This document shows, one piece after another, positions 31,766-36,563 of a stretch of 36,563 bases of DNA. Under the pieces are notes generated by a model. That model saw only the letters and a program-made list of their open reading frames with translations. It ran no database searches and was not told where the DNA came from. The stretch's first letter is position 1; the number at the start of each line of letters is the position of its first letter. The DNA is taken from assembly GCA_021372515.1 (NCBI GenBank), contig JAJFUG010000055.1:1-36563 (forward strand), given 5' to 3'. The DNA is from a bacterium (GTDB taxonomy: Bacteria > Gemmatimonadota > Glassbacteria > GWA2-58-10). The translations under genes were made by a program, and so were the position numbers.

Positions 31766-34700
31766 ATGTCCTGTCGCCGTCTGCTTTTCCTGTCCCTGGT
31801 CTCCGTGCTCCTCGCGGCCGGCAGCCTGGCCGCCCAGGAGCGGCTGAACGTGTTCCTCTCCTTCGAGGACAAGGGCGAGATCGACGCGCTCAAAGCCTCG
31901 CCGGGCGTGCAGCTCGCCCAGTCCACCCAGTTCCCCACCTGGCGCCAGAACTCCATGGAGACCGTTTTCCCCGCCGGCGGCGGCCAGCTCACACTGGCCG
32001 GGTTCCCCTCCGACTGGCGCCAGAGCGGCGCGCTGCTCGTTTTCTCGTGGTGCGAGCAGCCCTCCGAGCTGACCCTGGCCCTGGAGGACTCGACCGGGAA
32101 CACTTTCCGCAAGAGTTTCGGCCTGCGCACCGGGGCCAACCATATCCAGCTCGAGCTGGCCAAAACCCGCGGCCTCAATCTCGGGAAAATGCAAACCCTT
32201 CGGCTGGAGTCTCCCGCCGCCGGCAGGATGTATCTGGACTACATCGCCCTCGACCGCTACAACAGTCTGCTGGATGAGCGGGGACGGTTCGATTTCCGCT
32301 ACAAGACAGAGGTCGAGACGCCGCATTTCAAATGGGGCAACCCGTTGCCCGGCGGGCCGCTGAACGTGTACGCCCTGTGCGGTATCATCGACGGCCGCGG
32401 GATTGTGGAGCTGGCCCAGCGCCTGGACCTCAATTTCACCACCACCAGCATGGGCGTGCGGGACGCGATGAACCTGTACGGGTTCGGCGAGTTCTACGAG
32501 GAGCGCGGCGGCGGCGCCTCCACCTCCATGACCTATGTGGCCGATGACATCCTCAACGGGCCGGATTATGACGTGATCCTCTGGCCGGGGCTGCGTCCCT
32601 GGGAGAGCTACCCCCAGGCCGTGCGCGACCGCATCCGCCACCTGGTGGAGGACGAGGGCAAGGGCCTGGTGCTGTTCTCCCCGGTCTCGGAGGCCGCGGA
32701 TGGGGCCGGGCTGTGGGACATCTCGCCGCTGGCCGGGGTCGGCGAGCACGTGAATATCTGGCCCGAGGACAAGGTGACCCTGGATTCGGCCCATGTGGAC
32801 CAGAGCGCCTGGAAAGTGACAAAGGACCATTTCATCACCCGGGGCCTGGCCCTGGACGCTTTCCCGCAGGGCAAGCTTACCGTGATCGCCTCCAGGCCCG
32901 CGGGCGAGGTGCTGATCTCCACCGAACGCGGCACCCCGGTGCTGGCCGTGCGCAAGCTGGGCAAGGGCCGCGTGGTGGCGTTCGGCTACAGCCAGCGCGG
33001 CATGATCCCCGAGGTGCCGCGGGTCTGGGACACCGGGCTGCAGTACGACTACTGGGAGTACATGTGGTCCATGGTGGCCCGGGCCACGCTCTGGGCCGCC
33101 GGGCGCGAGCCGCAGGACGGTCTGGCCGCCCTGGAGCGCAAGGGGCCCAGGGTAAATGTCGCCCTGAAGGCCGCCGCCGGGGCCGCTGACGCTCTTCAGG
33201 GACGCCTGACCGATGACCACGGCCAGGTTGTCACGCAGTACGACATTCCGCTCAAGGCCGGGGCCAAAAACGTGATAGTGGACCTTCCCGCCAACCTTCC
33301 AGGCGGGCGCAGTTTCCTCGACCTCAAGCTGACCCGCGCCGGCCGCTCGATAGACTGGGCCACGCAGATTGTCGAGCGCCAGCCGCAGATCAGGATTGAA
33401 AGCCTGAGCCTCGACACCGACCGCGTGAAGCTGGGCGGCAGCCTGACCGCCACGGTCAAGCTTTCCTCCACCAAGCCCGGCGCCTGCACCCTGGTCGCCG
33501 CCCTTTACGACAACTACGACCGTCTGCTGGCCGAGAAAAAGGAACAGCTCACAGTCTCGGGCACGCTGGAGAAGAAATACGAGTTCAGCAGCGTGGGGGC
33601 GCTCAGCCACCTGGCGCGGGTGCGCTGCCGAGTCGAGGGCGACGGGGCGGTCCAGGACCGCGCCGAGGCCGAGGTGTTCGTGCTCCAGAAACGCCTCTGG
33701 GACGATTTCGACATCGTGATGTACCTGTTCGGGCCCAACTCCATGCCCGGCATCTGGACCGCCATCGACAGCCAGCTCCAGCGCATGCACGTGACCACCC
33801 TGTCCAGCTACCCGGTCAGCCACTGCAAGCACGCCAACTACATGGTGCAGGCCCAGGCACGGGTGAGCGGCCAGGAATCTCCGGATGACGGACCGGACCG
33901 CGTGTACTATGATGAAATGAAGAAGAAATACGTCGAGACCGGCGACAAGATGGGCCTGGTGCGCAAGTACTGCCTGAACGACCCGGCCTACCGCAAGCTG
34001 ATCCACAAGCAGCTTACCGAGCTGGCCTCGCCCTGGGTGCCGTTCTCGCCGCTTTCGTACTACGTGCTGGAGGAGCCCTCGCTCACCTGTTACGGCGACG
34101 CGGTGGATATCTGTTTCGGCGAGCACACCCTGAGCGCCCTGCGCGACTGGCTCCAGACCCGCTACGCCTCGCTCGATGCGCTGAACAAACAGTGGGGCGC
34201 CTCGTTCTCAAGCTGGGACAAGGTGGTCCCGGATGACGCCCGCGAGGCCCAGGCCCGCGGCAATTATTCCTCCTGGGCCGACCACCGCACGTTCATGGAG
34301 CTGACCTACGCGAACAGCTACAAGCTGCTGCTCGACGAGCTGCGCCAGCTCGATCCCAACGCCAGGATGCTCAACTCGGGCACGCAGATATCCGGCTCGC
34401 ACAACGGCTGCGACTACAGCCAGCTCAACCAGTACACCCTGCACCTGAACGCCTACGAGTACGAGATACACCGCAGCATGAACCCGGCGGTGAAAATATC
34501 CGGCGGTGCGGGCTACGGCGTGATGGGCAAGTACGTGCTGCGCAATTTCTACCAGAACCTGTTCAAGGGGGCCAACGGCGGGCTGTACGTGTTCTGGCAG
34601 TACTGCACCGTGGACCCCGACCTGACTCTCAACCAGAGCGCGCTGGACATGCTCCAGGGCTTCGATGAGTTGCGCGGCCAGGGGATCGGCAAGCTGGTGG

Positions 34701-35899
34701 GACTCGCCCTGCCCGACAACAACGGCATCGCGGTGCACTACTCCTACCCCAGCATCCACGGGGCCTGGATCGTGGACGGCAAGGTGGCGGACCATGTCAC
34801 CTACCACACCAGCGACTCGTTCGACCGCTTCCAGGCCAACAACTCCGGCTGGCTCGAGCTTCTGCGCGACTGCGGCCTGCAGTTCGATTTCATCCCCTAC
34901 AGCGCGGTGGAAAAGGGTGGGCTGATCGAGAAAGGCTACAAGACTTTCATCCTGCCCATGAGCTACGCCCTGAGCCAGGCCGAGACGGATGAGATTGTGA
35001 AGTTCGTGGAGGCGGGCGGCACGGTCATCGCGGACGGCCTGCCCGGGGTGATGGACGAGCACTGCGCGTTCCGCGACAACCCGAAACTGCAGAAAGTGTT
35101 CGGGATCAAGACCGGGCTGTCCAGCGCCGCGCAGATCACGGCCGGCCAGGGCGACCTCGCTCTGAAACCCGCCGGGGCCCAGGTGCTGGGCCGCAAGGGC
35201 GGCAAGGCCACGCTGCTGGTCAACCGCTACGGCAAGGGCCAGGCCTGGCTGCTCAACTATTTCCAGGACACCTACAGCCAGGACAAGTTGAACGGCGCCA
35301 ACGGCCCGGCCCTGACCGACCTGCGCAAGGTGCTCTCCGGCAGCGGCGTTGCCCCCAAGGTGCAGATTGCCGGGGCGGACGGCAGCCCGGTGAGCGGCTG
35401 CGAGCGCTACCTGTTCAACAACGGTAGCACACGGTTGCTGGGCCTGGTCCCGGACATGGACCGTCCCGCCGAGGAACGGATCGAGGTGCGGCTGGACGGC
35501 AGCTACGCGATCTACGATGTCCGCCACAAGAGTTTCCTGGGCCGTGGCGACAGGTTCCTGACCCTGATCCAGCCGGGCGTGCCCCAGCTCTTCGCCTTCG
35601 TCGCCGACCGGATCACCGGGATCAGCCTGGAGGGACCTTCCAAAGCCGCCCGCGGCGAGGAGATAGCACTTTCGTTCAAGACCGGCGGCGCCACCGACCT
35701 GCGCTCCGTGGCCGTTGTCACTGTCACCGACCCGGCTGGAAAGGAGCGCCGTATCTACGGCGGCAACCGGGACATCCTGGGCTCGGCCGGCGCGGCCGCG
35801 TTCCGCACCGCGCTCAACGACCCGGCCGGCGACTGGATTGTCGAGGTGACCGAGGCGGCCAGCGGCGAGCGCGACCGCGCCGTGATCCACGTGGAGTGA
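31766..35899 (+). CDS. Large secreted GH42-like glycoside hydrolase with two glutamine-amidotransferase-like domains
   Basis: 1377 residues with a signal peptide (about 1-23). In order: a beta-rich N-terminal region (25-185); a GATase-like Rossmann domain (about 195-440, YDVILWPGLRPW and later GKGRVVAFGY); beta-sandwich segments (about 455-640); a TIM barrel (about 645-975) resembling GH42 by YYVLEEPS (Glu769, Glu770) and YASLDALNKQWGASFSSWD; a second GATase-like domain (about 980-1190, FILPMSYALSQAETDEIVKF) like the trimerisation domain of GH42; and a C-terminal beta region. Possible catalytic acids are Glu769/770 and Glu898 or Glu900; this is not proven. Ordinary GH42 beta-galactosidases have 650-700 residues, so this is roughly double. 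It probably works on a plant or algal polysaccharide outside the inner membrane. Confidence 0.85.
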   Translation: MSCRRLLFLSLVSVLLAAGSLAAQERLNVFLSFEDKGEIDALKASPGVQLAQSTQFPTWRQNSMETVFPAGGGQLTLAGFPSDWRQSGALLVFSWCEQPSELTLALEDSTGNTFRKSFGLRTGANHIQLELAKTRGLNLGKMQTLRLESPAAGRMYLDYIALDRYNSLLDERGRFDFRYKTEVETPHFKWGNPLPGGPLNVYALCGIIDGRGIVELAQRLDLNFTTTSMGVRDAMNLYGFGEFYEERGGGASTSMTYVADDILNGPDYDVILWPGLRPWESYPQAVRDRIRHLVEDEGKGLVLFSPVSEAADGAGLWDISPLAGVGEHVNIWPEDKVTLDSAHVDQSAWKVTKDHFITRGLALDAFPQGKLTVIASRPAGEVLISTERGTPVLAVRKLGKGRVVAFGYSQRGMIPEVPRVWDTGLQYDYWEYMWSMVARATLWAAGREPQDGLAALERKGPRVNVALKAAAGAADALQGRLTDDHGQVVTQYDIPLKAGAKNVIVDLPANLPGGRSFLDLKLTRAGRSIDWATQIVERQPQIRIESLSLDTDRVKLGGSLTATVKLSSTKPGACTLVAALYDNYDRLLAEKKEQLTVSGTLEKKYEFSSVGALSHLARVRCRVEGDGAVQDRAEAEVFVLQKRLWDDFDIVMYLFGPNSMPGIWTAIDSQLQRMHVTTLSSYPVSHCKHANYMVQAQARVSGQESPDDGPDRVYYDEMKKKYVETGDKMGLVRKYCLNDPAYRKLIHKQLTELASPWVPFSPLSYYVLEEPSLTCYGDAVDICFGEHTLSALRDWLQTRYASLDALNKQWGASFSSWDKVVPDDAREAQARGNYSSWADHRTFMELTYANSYKLLLDELRQLDPNARMLNSGTQISGSHNGCDYSQLNQYTLHLNAYEYEIHRSMNPAVKISGGAGYGVMGKYVLRNFYQNLFKGANGGLYVFWQYCTVDPDLTLNQSALDMLQGFDELRGQGIGKLVGLALPDNNGIAVHYSYPSIHGAWIVDGKVADHVTYHTSDSFDRFQANNSGWLELLRDCGLQFDFIPYSAVEKGGLIEKGYKTFILPMSYALSQAETDEIVKFVEAGGTVIADGLPGVMDEHCAFRDNPKLQKVFGIKTGLSSAAQITAGQGDLALKPAGAQVLGRKGGKATLLVNRYGKGQAWLLNYFQDTYSQDKLNGANGPALTDLRKVLSGSGVAPKVQIAGADGSPVSGCERYLFNNGSTRLLGLVPDMDRPAEERIEVRLDGSYAIYDVRHKSFLGRGDRFLTLIQPGVPQLFAFVADRITGISLEGPSKAARGEEIALSFKTGGATDLRSVAVVTVTDPAGKERRIYGGNRDILGSAGAAAFRTALNDPAGDWIVEVTEAASGERDRAVIHVE

Positions 35900-35935
35900 A
35901 CGGCTCCCTCGCCGTCCGATGTTTGGAATTCAGAT

Positions 35936-35964
35936 GTAGGGGAGGGTTTCAAACCCTCCCCTAC
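35936..35964. repeat. REP-like palindrome GTAGGGG...CCCCTAC
   Basis: GTAGGGGAGGGTTT (35936-35949), one base, AAACCCTCCCCTAC (35951-35964): a perfect 14-base inverted repeat. It shares the GTAGGGG/CCCCTAC ends with the doublet at 31582-31643, so the same element type flanks the large GH42-like gene on both sides. It could also form a hairpin in the transcript between the two genes. Confidence 0.75.
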
Positions 35965-36040
35965 GCCGATCCGGCCGCTCGATCCTGCGGCGGGCAACGA
36001 GAAGTGGAGAATCTGAAACGACTGGCCTTGAGGAGATGCG

Positions 36041-36563
36041 ATGCGGAGTTCATTCTGGATGATTGCGTTTCTTCTCTTTATGTGCAGCGGGTTGTGCGCC
36101 GCTGATTTCGAGGTCTATCCGTCCCACCCGCGGCTGTTCTTCCGCGACTCGGCCTGGGGTGAGCGCGGCCTCACCCTGGCGATGGTCAAAGCCCGCGCCG
36201 CCCGTCCCGAGGCGCAGCCGGTGCTGGAGAAGCTCAACCGTTCTCTGCCCGACCTGGCCCTCAGGAGCCTGGTCGCCGGTGACCGCGAGGCCGCCCGCGA
36301 GGCGATCCGACGCCTCCAGCAGCCGGTCGAGCGGGACGGCACCACCACGGACGGCGAGCTGGTGGCCCTGGCCGCCCTGGCCCTGGACTGGCTCTGGAAC
36401 GACCCGGAGTTCAGCGACACGGCCAAGGCCAAAGCCGTGGCGAACCTGGCCGCCGGGGCGGACAGCCTGATCCATGACCTCGGCTCCGGGGCGCACATTT
36501 TCCACACGCGCATGTACGGCTGGGCCACCGGTGTGGGCCTGGCCGGGCTGGCCCTGCACGGCC
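36041..36563 (+). CDS. Secreted heparinase II/III or alginate lyase-like protein (5' part, cut by window edge)
   Basis: The frame runs from ATG 36041 (GGAG five bases upstream) to the edge, 174 codons, without a stop. A signal peptide (MRSSFWMIAFLLFMCSGLCA) is followed by YPSHPRLFFRDSAWG. The HPRL(Y/F)F segment and the following helical repeats (LVALAALALDWLWNDPEFSD) resemble the N-terminal alpha/alpha toroid of heparinase II/III-type lyases and DUF4962 proteins. The lyase domain itself lies beyond the edge. Placed 141 bases after the GH42-like gene on the same strand, it is probably part of the same glycan-degradation locus. Confidence 0.75.
   Translation, partial: MRSSFWMIAFLLFMCSGLCAADFEVYPSHPRLFFRDSAWGERGLTLAMVKARAARPEAQPVLEKLNRSLPDLALRSLVAGDREAAREAIRRLQQPVERDGTTTDGELVALAALALDWLWNDPEFSDTAKAKAVANLAAGADSLIHDLGSGAHIFHTRMYGWATGVGLAGLALHG

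Noticed and set aside
31739-35890. Minus-strand open frames of 795 (31739-34126) and 560 codons (34208-35890)
   Set aside because: Antisense to the GH42-like gene; no recognisable motifs and no ribosome sites. The GH42-like frame has a signal peptide, proper start site and domain order.

Overview
This is a GC-rich bacterial chromosome segment from a Gram-negative (diderm) organism. The evidence is an LpxH-type lipid A hydrolase, a SurA-type periplasmic chaperone, an FtsEX/EnvC-like set, lipoprotein signal peptides and a predicted outer-membrane barrel. The mix of ordinary housekeeping genes with secreted or lipoprotein glycan enzymes (DUF4091, DUF2264, GH42-like, heparinase-like) and many intergenic palindromes suggests an uncultured FCB-type lineage (Glassbacteria-, Fibrobacterota- or Gemmatimonadota-like). 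That placement is inference only; no rRNA or other marker is present.

Layout. 1-7.5 kb reads leftward: LytM peptidase, YbgC-type thioesterase, unknown lipoprotein, yicC, unknown two-helix membrane protein, gmk. A cluster of four palindromes follows, then coaBC overlapping a family 4 uracil-DNA glycosylase, and a partial ICMT-like methyltransferase that runs off the left edge. One lpxH-like gene (7.7-8.5 kb) points right and converges on a DUF4091 lipoprotein gene. The space between those two stop codons is filled by one large nested inverted repeat. A small heat-shock protein gene with a textbook sigma-54 promoter follows.

12.2-19.7 kb is a seven-gene leftward operon, surA-pdxA-ftsE-ftsX-envC-like-holB-psp1. 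It has a good sigma-70 promoter at one end and a textbook intrinsic terminator at the other. It combines envelope biogenesis and division (SurA, FtsEX, a degenerate LytM activator) with PLP synthesis, the DNA clamp-loader subunit delta prime and a RicT/YaaT-type protein. 20-21.1 kb carries an outer-membrane barrel gene behind a perfect consensus promoter and a long structured leader. 21.3-27.2 kb is leftward again: a hybrid histidine kinase, a DUF2264 protein and a gamma-glutamyltranspeptidase, possibly co-transcribed.

27.5-36.5 kb reads rightward: an FAH-family hydrolase, a ferredoxin/flavodoxin-reductase-like flavoprotein followed by a radical SAM protein with a CX4CX2C motif, then a 1377-residue secreted GH42-like protein and the start of a heparinase/alginate-lyase-like secreted protein. 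The last two look like part of a polysaccharide-degradation locus that continues beyond the window.

The most striking non-coding content is a repeat of about 230 bp present twice, at 11.9 kb and 28.4 kb in opposite orientations. Its end hairpin keeps its shape while changing sequence. There are also REP-like GTAGGGG...CCCCTAC palindromes and the stop-to-stop palindrome at 8.5 kb. I see no CRISPR array, tRNA, rRNA, transposase or phage gene.
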